Of a stretch of 53,993 nucleotides of DNA, positions 1 to 8,464 are shown piece by piece. The position numbers were made by a program, and so were the translations under genes. The notes beneath the pieces were generated by a model that did not search any database, was not told where the DNA came from, and was given only the letters and a program-made list of their open reading frames with translations. Source of the DNA: Candidatus Uhrbacteria bacterium (GTDB lineage: Bacteria; Patescibacteriota; Patescibacteriia; JACPHY01); contig JACPHY010000008.1 in the NCBI GenBank assembly GCA_016188355.1, positions 1 to 53,993 on the forward strand, read 5' to 3'. The stretch's first letter is position 1. Each line of letters begins with the position of its first letter.

Positions 1-408
1 GTATGGGCAGCCACCTGGCGCGCCCCGATGCTGCTCCAGACCGTCGATCCCTCGCAACCGGTCCTCCGCGCGTTGACCGGAGACGATGCGCATTTTTATA
101 AAGAAGAACTCGAAGAGCGCGCGGCACTGCAATATCCGCCCTCCGTGCGTCTCCTACGTTGCGATGCAGCGCAGCCCGCCGCAATGGAATCGTTTGACCG
201 CGTCCGACGCTTGCTCGAGGAGCGACACCATGGTACGATCACGTCTATTGACGGCCCATACGAATTTGGCGTCGTTCGTGGAAAGCGGGTGCTGAGCATC
301 ATCGTACGATTTCCCGAGTTGATTGCCATCGATCGTATCACTGCGGTCGTTGCCGATCTTCCGAAGGAGTGGCGGACGTACCTTGACCCGTTGACCCTCC
401 GCATGTAG
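1..408 (+). CDS. priA: Primosomal replication helicase PriA, C-terminal fragment
   Basis: This is the last 135 codons of a gene cut by the left window edge; the frame is open from base 1 to the TAG at 406-408. PriA is the DNA helicase that restarts stalled replication forks. The visible part has the family's C-terminal signature: MLLQTVDPSQP (the ..iQT..P.. strand), then FYKEELEERAALQYPPSVRLL, split here as FYKEELEER and LQYPPSVR, which matches the F..EL..R....PPf block after the helicase core. The helicase motifs and zinc site lie outside the window. def starts 7 nt downstream, the priA-def-fmt order seen in many bacteria. Confidence 0.85.
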   Translation, partial: VWAATWRAPMLLQTVDPSQPVLRALTGDDAHFYKEELEERAALQYPPSVRLLRCDAAQPAAMESFDRVRRLLEERHHGTITSIDGPYEFGVVRGKRVLSIIVRFPELIAIDRITAVVADLPKEWRTYLDPLTLRM

Positions 409-415
409 TGCTCCT

Positions 416-952
416 ATGGCTCGTGTGCTTCCGGTCCTCACGAATCCTGATCGTCGACTGCGTGCGCGGTCGACGGAAGTGGATGCCACAACCCTCGCAC
501 GTCTCCGTGCGGATGGCGTCTTTGACGATCTCATCGCGACCATGCGCGCAGAGGACGGCGTGGGCATTGCCGCCCCGCAGGTAGGTATCGGATCGCGGGT
601 TATCATCGTCCTCGATGGCAAAACGCCACGCGTGTTCGTGAATCCCGAGATTACTAGCCGATCCTTACGTACCGCGGTGGATACGGAGGGCTGCCTTTCC
701 GTACCAGGAGTCGTCGGCCTTGTCTCCCGATCCCGGGCGGTGACGCTCCGCGCGCAAGATGCGCAGGGACGTCCAGTGGAGCGCAAATGCCGCGATCTGG
801 TGGCCCGTATTGTGCAGCATGAAATTGATCACCTGGATGGCATCCTCTTCATCGACCGGGCTATTCGCACTGCGGAGCTTCCTCCGCTGGAGGAAAATGA
901 ACGCAATGCCGCTGCATCGAAGGCGCGAAAGAGCGAAGACGTGGTGCTGTAG
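416..952 (+). CDS. def: Peptide deformylase
   Basis: A 178-aa metalloenzyme that removes the formyl group from the N-terminal Met of new proteins. All three family motifs are present: GVGIAAPQVG (motif 1), EGCLSVPG (motif 2, metal-binding Cys) and QHEIDHLDG (motif 3, HExxH with the two metal-binding His and the catalytic Glu). Length is normal. It starts at ATG 416, 7 nt after priA, and is followed 24-30 nt later by fmt, so the enzymes that add and remove the formyl group are co-transcribed. The C-terminal tail after residue 160 is charged and probably disordered. Confidence 0.95.
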   Translation: MARVLPVLTNPDRRLRARSTEVDATTLARLRADGVFDDLIATMRAEDGVGIAAPQVGIGSRVIIVLDGKTPRVFVNPEITSRSLRTAVDTEGCLSVPGVVGLVSRSRAVTLRAQDAQGRPVERKCRDLVARIVQHEIDHLDGILFIDRAIRTAELPPLEENERNAAASKARKSEDVVL

Positions 953-976
953 TGGCTGCTGTTCAAACGCTAAAAT

Positions 977-1915
977 TTGCCTGTGGCAATCACCTGCATT
1001 TTACTGGCGACTCCGGAATTCGCGATTCCGACCGCTCAAGCGCTCCTCCAATCCCCGGCAGTGACATTGATTGGCGTACTCACGCGGCCCGATGAACCGG
1101 TTGGACGGAAACAAGTGCGCACTCCCCCGCCGATGGCCGTATGGGCAACGGAGCATCAGCTCTCCCTTCGGCAGCCGCAAGCGAAAGGAGAGCTCGCCGC
1201 AGTCATGCGCGAGTTGCAGCCAGACGTTGCGGTGGTTGTTGCGTATGGCAAATTGATTCCTCCCGATGCGCTTGCGGTCCCCCGTTTCGGCTATGTTAAT
1301 GTGCATCCGTCCCTCCTCCCAAAGTATCGAGGACCGTCACCCATGCACGCGGCAATTGCCAATGGGGACACGGAGACCGGAATCTCCATTATGTGTCTGG
1401 ATGCGGAGATGGACCACGGGCCGATTCTCGCGCAACAGGTCGTTCCGCTGACGGATACCATGACGCGCTTGCAGCTTGAGCGTCTCCTGGCGACGTGCGG
1501 CGCTGAACTGCTCCTGCGCACGCTCCCTGCATATGTCAATGGTCAGTGCACGCCGATGTCGCAAGATGATGCCCGAGCAACGTATTGTAAGCTCCTCACG
1601 CGAGCGGACGGCCAACTGGATTGGCGAGTACCCGCTACGTCCATCGAGCGAAAGGTGCGCGCATATGAAGGATGGCCAGGAACGTGGTGCTTGGCGCCGA
1701 ACGGGAAGCGCCTCAAGATCCTCCGTCTCCGTATGGGAACCGCCACACGGGAAGCGCCCGGTACGCTGGTGATGGATGACGCGTCGATCGCGGTCGCCGC
1801 AGGAGATGGACGGTCACTTTGGTTGGACCTCGTACAGCCAGAAGGTGGTGTCGTTATGGAGGGCGTCGCATTTGCTCGCGGACTTCATCGAACGGATGTG
1901 TTGCGGCTGATGTAG
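977..1915 (+). CDS. fmt: Methionyl-tRNA formyltransferase
   Basis: About 312 aa. It transfers a formyl group from 10-formyl-THF to Met-tRNAi. Visible features are the N-terminal strand ILLATPEFAIPT, the catalytic region VNVHPSLLPKYRGPSPMH (with the HPS..P.yRG signature), and the C-terminal OB-like tRNA-binding domain from about residue 205. There is no ATG at the start: either TTG at 977 or GTG at 983 can be used, and the shorter form begins directly before the first beta strand as in relatives. No clear Shine-Dalgarno sequence precedes either one; coupling to def is likely. Confidence 0.94.
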   Translation: MPVAITCILLATPEFAIPTAQALLQSPAVTLIGVLTRPDEPVGRKQVRTPPPMAVWATEHQLSLRQPQAKGELAAVMRELQPDVAVVVAYGKLIPPDALAVPRFGYVNVHPSLLPKYRGPSPMHAAIANGDTETGISIMCLDAEMDHGPILAQQVVPLTDTMTRLQLERLLATCGAELLLRTLPAYVNGQCTPMSQDDARATYCKLLTRADGQLDWRVPATSIERKVRAYEGWPGTWCLAPNGKRLKILRLRMGTATREAPGTLVMDDASIAVAAGDGRSLWLDLVQPEGGVVMEGVAFARGLHRTDVLRLM

Positions 1916-1999
1916 GGCGTCGGTTTTGTGTGGGAAGTACCATTGCGCGCGATCGTAGGTTGCTTACGCTAGTTCCAGAAGCATGTCGGGAGGATGACG

Positions 2000-2683
2000 A
2001 TGCACATTCCCATTCAGAAGTTGTTTTCGGACGCAAAGATCCCCGTACGCGCGAGTGCGGGTGCAGTGGGATACGACGTTTATGCGTATCACGTGATCGA
2101 TAAGCAAACCCGTGCTTCGGCGGGCGCGCTGCCGGTGACCATTCCGCCGCATGGGAGCGTGCTCCTGGGCATAGGCGTGGCATTCGTGGTACCACCGGAA
2201 TACGACTGCCAGGTGCGTCCCCGTTCCGGGCTCGCGTCGAAGCACGATATCGAGCTCTCCAATTCCCCGGGGACGGTGGACCCGGACTACCGCGGCGAGG
2301 CGAGCGTGCTCCTCCGGAACCGCGGCGACCAACCGTTTGTCGTGGAAAAAGGCATGCGCGTGGCGCAGCTCGTGTTCACGAAGGTGGAACTGCCCGCGTT
2401 CACGGAAACGGACACCCTGCCGCCGACCGTCCGCGATACGGGCGGATTTGGATCGACAGGACTCTTTGAGGTGTCCGTATCGGAAATGCATCAGCTGAAG
2501 CGGTTTCGGTGGTGGAACAGCCCAGCCCTGGTGGCGAGTTTTGTGTTTCTGGCTTGGATTTCTATTGAATATGCACGCGAACACCCCGAGCATTTTCCGT
2601 TTGCGATGGGGCTCGCGCTTGCGGCGACCATTCCGGCCGTGATCCTTATCCTGGCTATGATTCGTCTCTCAAGAACCCGATAG
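2000..2683 (+). CDS. dut: dUTPase with a C-terminal two-helix membrane tail
   Basis: A 227-aa protein that hydrolyses dUTP to dUMP and PPi. All five trimeric dUTPase motifs are present: AGAVGYDVYA (I), RPRSGLA (II), GTVDPDYRGE (III, catalytic Asp and Tyr), KGMRVAQLVF (IV) and GGFGSTG (V). A normal dUTPase ends a few residues after motif V. Here the same frame runs on for about 70 residues and contains two hydrophobic helices (about residues 175-192 and 200-222) before ending LSRTR. There is no stop between the parts, so this reads as a real fusion. ATG 2000 is preferred over ATG 1994 because GGGAGG at 1988-1993 sits 6 nt upstream of it. A terminator follows the stop directly. Confidence 0.9.
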   Translation: MHIPIQKLFSDAKIPVRASAGAVGYDVYAYHVIDKQTRASAGALPVTIPPHGSVLLGIGVAFVVPPEYDCQVRPRSGLASKHDIELSNSPGTVDPDYRGEASVLLRNRGDQPFVVEKGMRVAQLVFTKVELPAFTETDTLPPTVRDTGGFGSTGLFEVSVSEMHQLKRFRWWNSPALVASFVFLAWISIEYAREHPEHFPFAMGLALAATIPAVILILAMIRLSRTR

Positions 2684-4156
2684 AACACCGACAGCCGCCC
2701 CGGCTGTCGGTGTTTTCTCCGTAGAAGCTACCATTGCGGTTGCAAGGAGGATCGCGCCGATACCGAGCGGGTGGTTGAAATATGGACTCACCATGTGGAC
2801 GATCGCGATTCCCGCGATTCCGTAACCAAATGCGGCGGTGTCAGCCCGGGCGCGCCGCGTTGCCTCGATCATCATCACGAGGAACCAAAGCTCAATGAGC
2901 ACGCCAATGATTCCGCGTTCCAGTGCGTCATCGAGATATCCCCACTCCACAACGGACGTGGTGTATTTTCCATCGGGAAATGCAGCGAGCGTTCGGGGAT
3001 CCTTGGAGTCGTAGGTCACGGTTGCCCCAAAACCGTTCCCGAATATCGCGTGCTGAGCGATGGCGGCCCGAAGCGGAACGATTTCCTGCCAGCGATTGGC
3101 AATAGCGGGTTCCTGAGAGGTGAGCAATCGCGCGGTGAGCGTTGCGGAGAGCCCAGACGAAGTGATGCGCTGGGGGTATGGCAACCAGATGAGCATCGCA
3201 GCGAAGGCGATGCCACCGCAAGCCATTCCTCCGATGAGGGCGATGCGCGCCGAGCAGCGTGGAGCGGCATGCGTGCGGAGCCACTGGAAGGCGTAGTATC
3301 CGCATCCGGTGACACCGAGTCCGAGCAGGGCGAGCCAGAAGCTCCGGGAGAGGCTCACAATGAGCACGGCAATGCTCGCACCCGCCAGCATCGCTGGTGC
3401 CATGGCGTATCGAATCGACGCCACCCGCATGGCGCGGTATCCGGCCAGCAGGAGAACCGGAAACAAGAGCACCATGCTCGGAAAAAAGATTCGGGGAAAT
3501 CCGCCCGAAAAAAATGTAATCTCCCCGAGGCGCGTATCACGGATCCATCGGTAGAGCGGCAGCCATGCACCGCCGAGGTCGTGGGTAAAGACAAATATCA
3601 GCGCGTAGGTGCGCAGGAGGAGATACCCTGCGCCCATCAGGAGCGTTTGCAGGACCATTGACCGATCCCGTGCATTGATGGTGCCAAGCACTATTGCTGG
3701 CATGAGGAGGAAAAATGCCCATGCGTTTGCATCACGGTACACCTCGTTCCACGGGTGGCGGATCATGCCCAGAATTCCTGCAAGCAGCAACGAGAGGAAC
3801 AGCGCGCCTGCCGGGTATCGCAGTGGATGGGTCCGATATGTTTCCCAAAGTAAGGCGCGTATTGGTGTTTTCCGGAGATGCCAGAGCATCGCGCCGCATA
3901 CCGCGAGGAAGATGCCCATGCGGAGCGAGATCGAGTATCCGAAGAGCTCGATTGGTACTGCATGGCCGTGGCTGCCCCAGAGCAATTCCAGCACCACTGC
4001 CATAACGCCAAATCGCATCGTCTGCGCGGCAAGGACCGCAACCGCGCAGACGATGGCGATGCCGAGCGCCGTGCCCAATGGCGGGTTCCCCCACCCAATG
4101 ATTGAGGCGAGGTCGAAGGCGATGCCGGTCACGAGGATAGCGAGGGCGAAATGCAT
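2669..4156 (-). CDS. O-antigen ligase / polymerase-like membrane protein
   Basis: A 495-aa integral membrane protein with about 11-12 hydrophobic helices. It fits the Wzy/WaaL superfamily, which joins or polymerises lipid-linked glycans on the outer face of the membrane. Supporting features are a large hydrophilic loop in the last third (about residues 300-420), a segment AIFGNGFGATV resembling the P..G.G.G motif, and the following DALERGIIGVL helix start typical of the family. No enzyme assignment finer than superfamily is possible. It lies next to two glycosyltransferases and a flippase, so it probably acts on the same surface polysaccharide. Its 3' end overlaps dut by 15 nt, convergently. 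Confidence 0.72.
   Translation of the reverse strand: MHFALAILVTGIAFDLASIIGWGNPPLGTALGIAIVCAVAVLAAQTMRFGVMAVVLELLWGSHGHAVPIELFGYSISLRMGIFLAVCGAMLWHLRKTPIRALLWETYRTHPLRYPAGALFLSLLLAGILGMIRHPWNEVYRDANAWAFFLLMPAIVLGTINARDRSMVLQTLLMGAGYLLLRTYALIFVFTHDLGGAWLPLYRWIRDTRLGEITFFSGGFPRIFFPSMVLLFPVLLLAGYRAMRVASIRYAMAPAMLAGASIAVLIVSLSRSFWLALLGLGVTGCGYYAFQWLRTHAAPRCSARIALIGGMACGGIAFAAMLIWLPYPQRITSSGLSATLTARLLTSQEPAIANRWQEIVPLRAAIAQHAIFGNGFGATVTYDSKDPRTLAAFPDGKYTTSVVEWGYLDDALERGIIGVLIELWFLVMMIEATRRARADTAAFGYGIAGIAIVHMVSPYFNHPLGIGAILLATAMVASTEKTPTAGAAVGVLSGS
2684..2714 (+). terminator. Intrinsic terminator after dut
   Basis: A perfect 13-bp stem (arms 2684-2696 and 2702-2714, loop GCCCC) begins right after the dut stop and is followed by a short T-rich run. 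It lies inside the last codons of the convergent O-antigen-ligase-like gene, so this hairpin sequence is also protein-coding on the other strand. Confidence 0.85.
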
Positions 4157-4208
4157 GGAATGGAAGGGGTTCGATTATCGTACCAAATGCGGGGATGGGA
4201 GACGAATG

Positions 4209-4241
4209 CGAAGCGCCGCACCCTCAGGGTGCGGCGCTTCG
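4209..4241 (-). terminator. Hairpin terminator of the polysaccharide operon
   Basis: A 15-bp GC-rich stem (4209-4223 / 4227-4241) with a 3-nt loop lies one base beyond the stop of the small ORF at 4243. There is no clear T run on the minus strand, so termination rests on stem strength. Confidence 0.6.
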
Positions 4242-4242
4242 G

Positions 4243-4323
4243 TTATTTCTCTTCCACGAGAGGCACATTGCATTTCGGGCAATTCCCCGACGTGCCGACG
4301 TACCCACATTTTGGACACTTCAT
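4243..4323 (-). CDS. Tiny zinc-ribbon peptide (26 aa)
   Basis: A 26-codon ORF from ATG 4323 to TAA 4243 encodes MKCPKCGYVG, a short linker and CPKCNVPLVEEK, that is CxxC-x10-CxxC, a complete treble-clef-like zinc ribbon. It follows the GT2 gene and is immediately followed by the 4209-4241 hairpin, which is the arrangement expected of a last gene in an operon. A GGAAG sequence about 9 nt upstream could serve as ribosome binding site. The frame is open further upstream, so a longer product from GTG or TTG cannot be excluded. Function is unknown. Confidence 0.5.
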   Translation of the reverse strand: MKCPKCGYVGTSGNCPKCNVPLVEEK

Positions 4324-4453
4324 ATGGGAGCTTCCGACGGGTAGTCCGTTCGTGAATGAAATACTGAGGCGCTGCGTGCGACCTTTGTGGTTGCCAGTAT
4401 GCGGACGATTCGTGTATTCGTCAATATCGAAAACGTCAATATTGAGACATGTA

Positions 4454-5143
4454 TCATGTCGGCAGCCGGTGCTTCGCGACGATGCGCTTCCGTGCCTCTG
4501 CGTATGCGCGCGCATGTGTCCCCTGCCAGGGCAATCGATATACAAATGAAGGGAGCCAGCGGCTCATGGTTCCTCGTGTATGGGTGACGCGGAAGAGGGT
4601 GTCCGGGATGTAAATTCCTCCATGATGCTGTTCGAGCATGGTCAGCCAGAGGTCCCAATCCTGGAATCGAGGCAATGCAGGATCAAACCCCGGAAAGTGC
4701 GCGCGACGGATGAGCGCGGTGGTATGAATGTACGGCATGTTCCGGAGGCGATCGGGATCGAATGGGTAGCTGGAGAAGTACTTCCAGCCAAAACGGAACG
4801 CCGTGTACGCATAGGACGCGTCCGGATGAGTCCGGAGTGCTTCCTCCATGCGCGCGAGCGCCGTGGGAGCGAGCACGACATCCGCATCGCAGAACAAGAG
4901 GAACTCCGAGTCGGTGTTCGCGGCGCCGAAATTCCGTGCCGTCGGTGCTCCCGCGTGGGGCTGTCGAATGCAACGGATGGGAATGGGAGTGGCAACCGCG
5001 GGCAGTACCGTGGGAGGAGTATTGCCGTCATCCACCACCACCACCTCGATGTCGCGATACGTTTGCCGCGCAATGCTGGTGAGGCATCGGGGGAGCGATG
5101 TTGATGATCCGTAGATGGGAACGACCACGGCAATGCGTGCCAT
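4454..5143 (-). CDS. Family 2 glycosyltransferase
   Basis: A 229-aa GT-A fold transferase using a nucleotide-sugar donor. The N-terminal strand IAVVVPIYGSSTSLPRCL, the EVVVVDDGN loop, the ARNFGAANT helix and the DxD-like metal site FLLFCDADVV at about residues 88-97 are all visible; DWDLWLTMLE matches the W..D.. acceptor-side region. No membrane helix is seen, so it is cytosolic or peripheral. It starts one base after the GT4 stop, so it is translated with it. The sugar transferred cannot be read from sequence. Confidence 0.9.
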   Translation of the reverse strand: MARIAVVVPIYGSSTSLPRCLTSIARQTYRDIEVVVVDDGNTPPTVLPAVATPIPIRCIRQPHAGAPTARNFGAANTDSEFLLFCDADVVLAPTALARMEEALRTHPDASYAYTAFRFGWKYFSSYPFDPDRLRNMPYIHTTALIRRAHFPGFDPALPRFQDWDLWLTMLEQHHGGIYIPDTLFRVTHTRGTMSRWLPSFVYRLPWQGTHARAYAEARKRIVAKHRLPT

Positions 5144-5144
5144 A

Positions 5145-6194
5145 TTACGAGAGGAGCTCGCGTACGTCTCCGCGAAATCGCGCTAACGTAAAATGCTCTC
5201 GGACACGCGTTCGTCCTGCGCGACCGAGGGCGTCCCCGCGTTCAGGATGCTGTGCGATATCGAATAGCGCTTGTGCGGCAGCGAATGGGTCATCAGGCGC
5301 AACGAGTATGCCGGTCACTCCATCCAGCACTGCATCCGGCACTCCCCCGCTCCGTGCGCCAATGACGGGCTTTCCAAATGCGCCCGCTTCAAGATACACA
5401 ATACCGAATCCCTCTACATCCCCATCCGGAAGTTCCCGCGGCAGCATCGCGAATACGTCGCATGCTGCATACCACGCGGCAATGGTGGCATCGGATGCAT
5501 GGGGAATCCATCGGACGTCCACCTGCAGTTGCTCCGCCTGCAGCGTGAGCGCTTCCCGTTCTGGGCCATCGCCGAGAATGGCGAGCGTCGGTTTTCGGTC
5601 GAGCGCGTGCAACCGGGAGAGCTCCGCAATTGCCTGGATGAGTACATCGAACCCCTTTCGGCGTACGAGACGGCCTACCGTACAGACGAGAAATCGTTCC
5701 TGGAGCTGGTGGGTATCGCGCACCTGCGCTCCGCGATCGGATGGATACGCTTCCGGAGTAATGCCTACGGGGGGATGGATGATGCGGATTTGTGTGGCGT
5801 CTGCCCCTGCCCGGACCGCACGTTCCGCGGTGTGCGCACTATTCACGACGACGTGCGCCGCCCCACGGAGCACGCGGCGGAGTACGATTCGTTTTCGGAA
5901 GTACTGTTGTGCGCGTCCCAGATCCAGCCCATGGCAAATAACCGTGTACGGGATGCCAGTCCAATAGCGGTGGAGCATCGCCACGGTGCCGATGGGAAGC
6001 GGCTCACTCGTCCAGACGCGCTGCACGCCATTGCGCGCGTGTCGACGCAGTGCGGGGAGAAGGCGCAGCCAATGCATGCAACGATCCGCAACGAATACCG
6101 TACACTCGGGAGCAAGTGCATCGACGAGTGCGTGGTGGTAGCGAGCGATCCCGCCATGTTGCGGCGGAAAGTCGTAGGTGCAGAGGAGATTCAT
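5145..6194 (-). CDS. Family 4 glycosyltransferase (GT-B fold)
   Basis: A 349-aa GT4 enzyme. The N-terminus DFPPQHGGIARYHHAL is the acceptor-side glycine loop. The C-terminal half carries the donor site: VGRLVRRKGFDVLIQA, then EGFGIVYLEAGAFGKPVIGA, with the E-x7-E-type pair (E..G.vylEA). The final helix ARFRGDVRELLS is typical. The ATG at 6194 overlaps the flippase stop as ATGA, and the GT2 gene follows after one base: a tightly coupled flippase-GT4-GT2 operon for a surface glycan. Confidence 0.92.
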   Translation of the reverse strand: MNLLCTYDFPPQHGGIARYHHALVDALAPECTVFVADRCMHWLRLLPALRRHARNGVQRVWTSEPLPIGTVAMLHRYWTGIPYTVICHGLDLGRAQQYFRKRIVLRRVLRGAAHVVVNSAHTAERAVRAGADATQIRIIHPPVGITPEAYPSDRGAQVRDTHQLQERFLVCTVGRLVRRKGFDVLIQAIAELSRLHALDRKPTLAILGDGPEREALTLQAEQLQVDVRWIPHASDATIAAWYAACDVFAMLPRELPDGDVEGFGIVYLEAGAFGKPVIGARSGGVPDAVLDGVTGILVAPDDPFAAAQALFDIAQHPERGDALGRAGRTRVREHFTLARFRGDVRELLS

Positions 6195-7726
6195 GTGGGC
6201 ACGGATGCGGAGGTCGTGGGAAGTGCGCCTGGGTGTCGTTGAAAGGCGTTGCGCAAGGTGCGGAGATCGGTCATGCGAACGCCGCGGGTCACGAAGAGGC
6301 CCGCACTGTAGACGAGCGCTCCGATCACGATACGTACGGGGAGCGTGCCAATCGGCAACAGGAGAATAGCCGCGATCATGCAGGTTGCTGCAGCACCAAT
6401 GCGGATCGCTGCATCCACAATGGTGGCAATTCGATAGTGCACGGCGCGGCGAAGGACCACGAGATTCATGATGAACAACACTACACTGGATCCGGTTGCC
6501 GCGATCGCCGCCCCTGTCGCGCCGAACGATGGAATGAGGAGCAGGTTTGCCGCGACATTCAACACCGTGGCTGCGGCGATGAGGCCCGTGTTCCAGGATT
6601 GCCGATCACAGGCGTTGAGGAGGTATCCTGCAGGAAAATTCGCGAAGATGCACGGCAACGCGGCAATGAGCACGATCAGCGGAACGACCGACGGGAGAAA
6701 TGCGGGTCCGTACACAAAAAGAACGATTTCCTCCGCGAGTACCCCAATGCCCGCGGCAATGGGAATCGCGATGAGGAGAAGGACGCGCACCGATTGTTCG
6801 AATAAAACACCTACCTGCGCACGATCGCGTACCGCAACCGCACTCATGGCCGGGTAGAGCGCTCCGATAAGCGCGAGGGGGATGAATTGGAATGCGAACG
6901 CGATTTTAAAGGGGGTGCCATAATACCCAATCACCTCCTCGCTCTGGAGGAGCGAGAGGAGAAAGGTGTCGCTGTAGGTATAGAGACGCGCGAGTCCTGC
7001 GGTGATCGCAAAGGGTGTCGCCATCCGAAGCAGGAGCAGGAGCTGTGCTTTCGTGCACGAGAGCCGCGGCGCGGGAATGCGCTCTCGCATCCACCCGACG
7101 ATGCCCGCGAGAATATTGGTGAGGCTCGTGAGGATGTACGGTACGAGGAGTAAGACCGGATGCACCTCGCGCCGCGCGGCGAGCCGGATGGGTGCCCATG
7201 AGATCACCTGGACGTCCCCGACAACCCAAATCATGATGACGCCGCTCACCGTGAGCATGATTTGACCAAGGACCACTCCGACGGCTTCGTAATGTACCCG
7301 TTGGAGCCCGCGTAATGCCGCGTAGAGGCCCTGGTGCACGGAATCGAACACCATCGCCGCAATCGCCACAAAGATCATCTGTTGCGTGGAGATGGGATAT
7401 CCTGCCGCCGCCGCAATTACCGTGGCCATCGTCGCAGCGATTCCTGCGCCAATGCACTTGATGGCCGTGGCGGCAGCGAGCAGCGACGTTCCCGCTTCAC
7501 GGCTCTTTGCGAATTCACGGGTGATCGTGGGCGCAATCCCCCAGTCCGCAATGATCGCAAAGAGTGTCGTGAAGGTGAGCGCAAAAAAGTACTTCCCCGT
7601 TCCGCTGACGCCAAACACCATGGCAATGATCGTAAAATACACAAACGAGATCAGCTTCTGGAGAAGTGATCCCGCAGTAAACCATGCCGTATTCCGCGCG
7701 ACGCGCTGGGTGAGTGGGGTGCTCAT
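6191..7726 (-). CDS. Lipid-linked oligosaccharide flippase (Wzx / MATE-like)
   Basis: About 511 aa with roughly 14 hydrophobic helices, matching the polysaccharide-specific MOP flippase family that moves undecaprenyl-linked glycans across the membrane. The N-terminus RNTAWFTAGSLLQKLISFVYF and the ADWGIAPTITREFA segment are typical of RfbX/Wzx proteins. I prefer ATG 7726 (MSTPLTQRVARN); the frame extends 17 codons upstream to a TTG at 7777 whose extra residues do not resemble the family. It is the first gene of the flippase-GT4-GT2 operon. Substrate unknown. Confidence 0.88.
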   Translation of the reverse strand: MSTPLTQRVARNTAWFTAGSLLQKLISFVYFTIIAMVFGVSGTGKYFFALTFTTLFAIIADWGIAPTITREFAKSREAGTSLLAAATAIKCIGAGIAATMATVIAAAAGYPISTQQMIFVAIAAMVFDSVHQGLYAALRGLQRVHYEAVGVVLGQIMLTVSGVIMIWVVGDVQVISWAPIRLAARREVHPVLLLVPYILTSLTNILAGIVGWMRERIPAPRLSCTKAQLLLLLRMATPFAITAGLARLYTYSDTFLLSLLQSEEVIGYYGTPFKIAFAFQFIPLALIGALYPAMSAVAVRDRAQVGVLFEQSVRVLLLIAIPIAAGIGVLAEEIVLFVYGPAFLPSVVPLIVLIAALPCIFANFPAGYLLNACDRQSWNTGLIAAATVLNVAANLLLIPSFGATGAAIAATGSSVVLFIMNLVVLRRAVHYRIATIVDAAIRIGAAATCMIAAILLLPIGTLPVRIVIGALVYSAGLFVTRGVRMTDLRTLRNAFQRHPGALPTTSASVPT

Positions 7727-7994
7727 GTGGATACCGTACTCCGTTTGCACGGTACCCGGATAGCGGTGTCTTCGCAACCTATCGTGCTAGTCGTCCCCTA
7801 CTCGACTTTGAATATACGAAAGCGCAATGAAGGAGATCGGTAGTACGATCATCCAGGGATGCACAATAATACTGAAATCGAACTCCGGCATAGATACTTG
7901 CAGGGATGTTGCGGATGCACCGCACGTGCGAGAACGCACAGAATATGAACGATATCACGCATCGCGTGAGCGTCAACGATGTGGATATCATGCA
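7727..7994. other. Intergenic region upstream of the flippase
   Basis: About 270 nt between the flippase start and the ribosomal-operon hairpin. It must hold the flippase promoter, but I could not find a convincing -35/-10 pair on the minus strand. No RNA gene and no repeat copy was seen. Confidence 0.5.
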
Positions 7995-8030
7995 ACAAGG
8001 ATCCTCCCAAGCAGTTGGGAGGATCCTTGT
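7995..8030 (-). terminator. Terminator of the ribosomal protein operon
   Basis: A perfect 16-bp inverted repeat (7995-8010 / 8015-8030, loop GCAG) lies 15 nt after the rpsI stop. The minus-strand tail is only weakly T-rich. Confidence 0.7.
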
Positions 8031-8045
8031 GCGAGCTGCCCCGTT

Positions 8046-8462
8046 CTACCGCTTTGCCCACTGCGGTGCGCGACGGGCGCGCTTGAGACCGGGCTTCTTC
8101 CGCTCCTTGACGCGCGGGTCACGGGTGAGGAAACCGACCTTACGAAGTGCACGGCGGAACGTGGGGTTGAGGAGGCAGAGGGCGCGAGCCGTACCGAGGC
8201 GGAGGGCTTCCGCCTGTGCGTTATTGCCGCCACCTCTCACCAGTGCCTCGATATCGATCTTGTCGGCCTGGCCAACCGCATCGAGCGCTGCATGACATGC
8301 CGTCCGTGCGGCCACAGTGGTAAAATATGCATCCACGGGTTTTGCGTTCACGGTAATTTTTCCGGAACCGTTTTTGTGTAAACGAATGCGCGCGATCGCG
8401 GACTTCCGTCGTCCGACCGCCTGGAGGTACATTGCTTCGGTTGTCGCGGTGGTCGTCGCCAT
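8046..8462 (-). CDS. rpsI: 30S ribosomal protein S9
   Basis: A 138-aa small-subunit protein whose basic C-terminal tail contacts the P-site tRNA. YLQAVGRRKSAIARIRL is the S9 N-terminal signature, VRGGGNNAQAEALRLGTARAL the central loop (GGG..GQa.a.r.Gia.AL), and the end ..KRARRAPQWAKR is the canonical RRAPQ.SKR tail. It follows rplM with a 2-nt gap (rplM-rpsI pairing) and is the last gene before a strong hairpin. Confidence 0.97.
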   Translation of the reverse strand: MATTTATTEAMYLQAVGRRKSAIARIRLHKNGSGKITVNAKPVDAYFTTVAARTACHAALDAVGQADKIDIEALVRGGGNNAQAEALRLGTARALCLLNPTFRRALRKVGFLTRDPRVKERKKPGLKRARRAPQWAKR

Positions 8463-8464
8463 AC

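Noticed and set aside
7779-7994. Promoter or RNA gene upstream of the flippase
   Set aside because: TTGACG occurs on the minus strand near 7970 but no -10 lies at a suitable distance, and no folded RNA family is recognisable.
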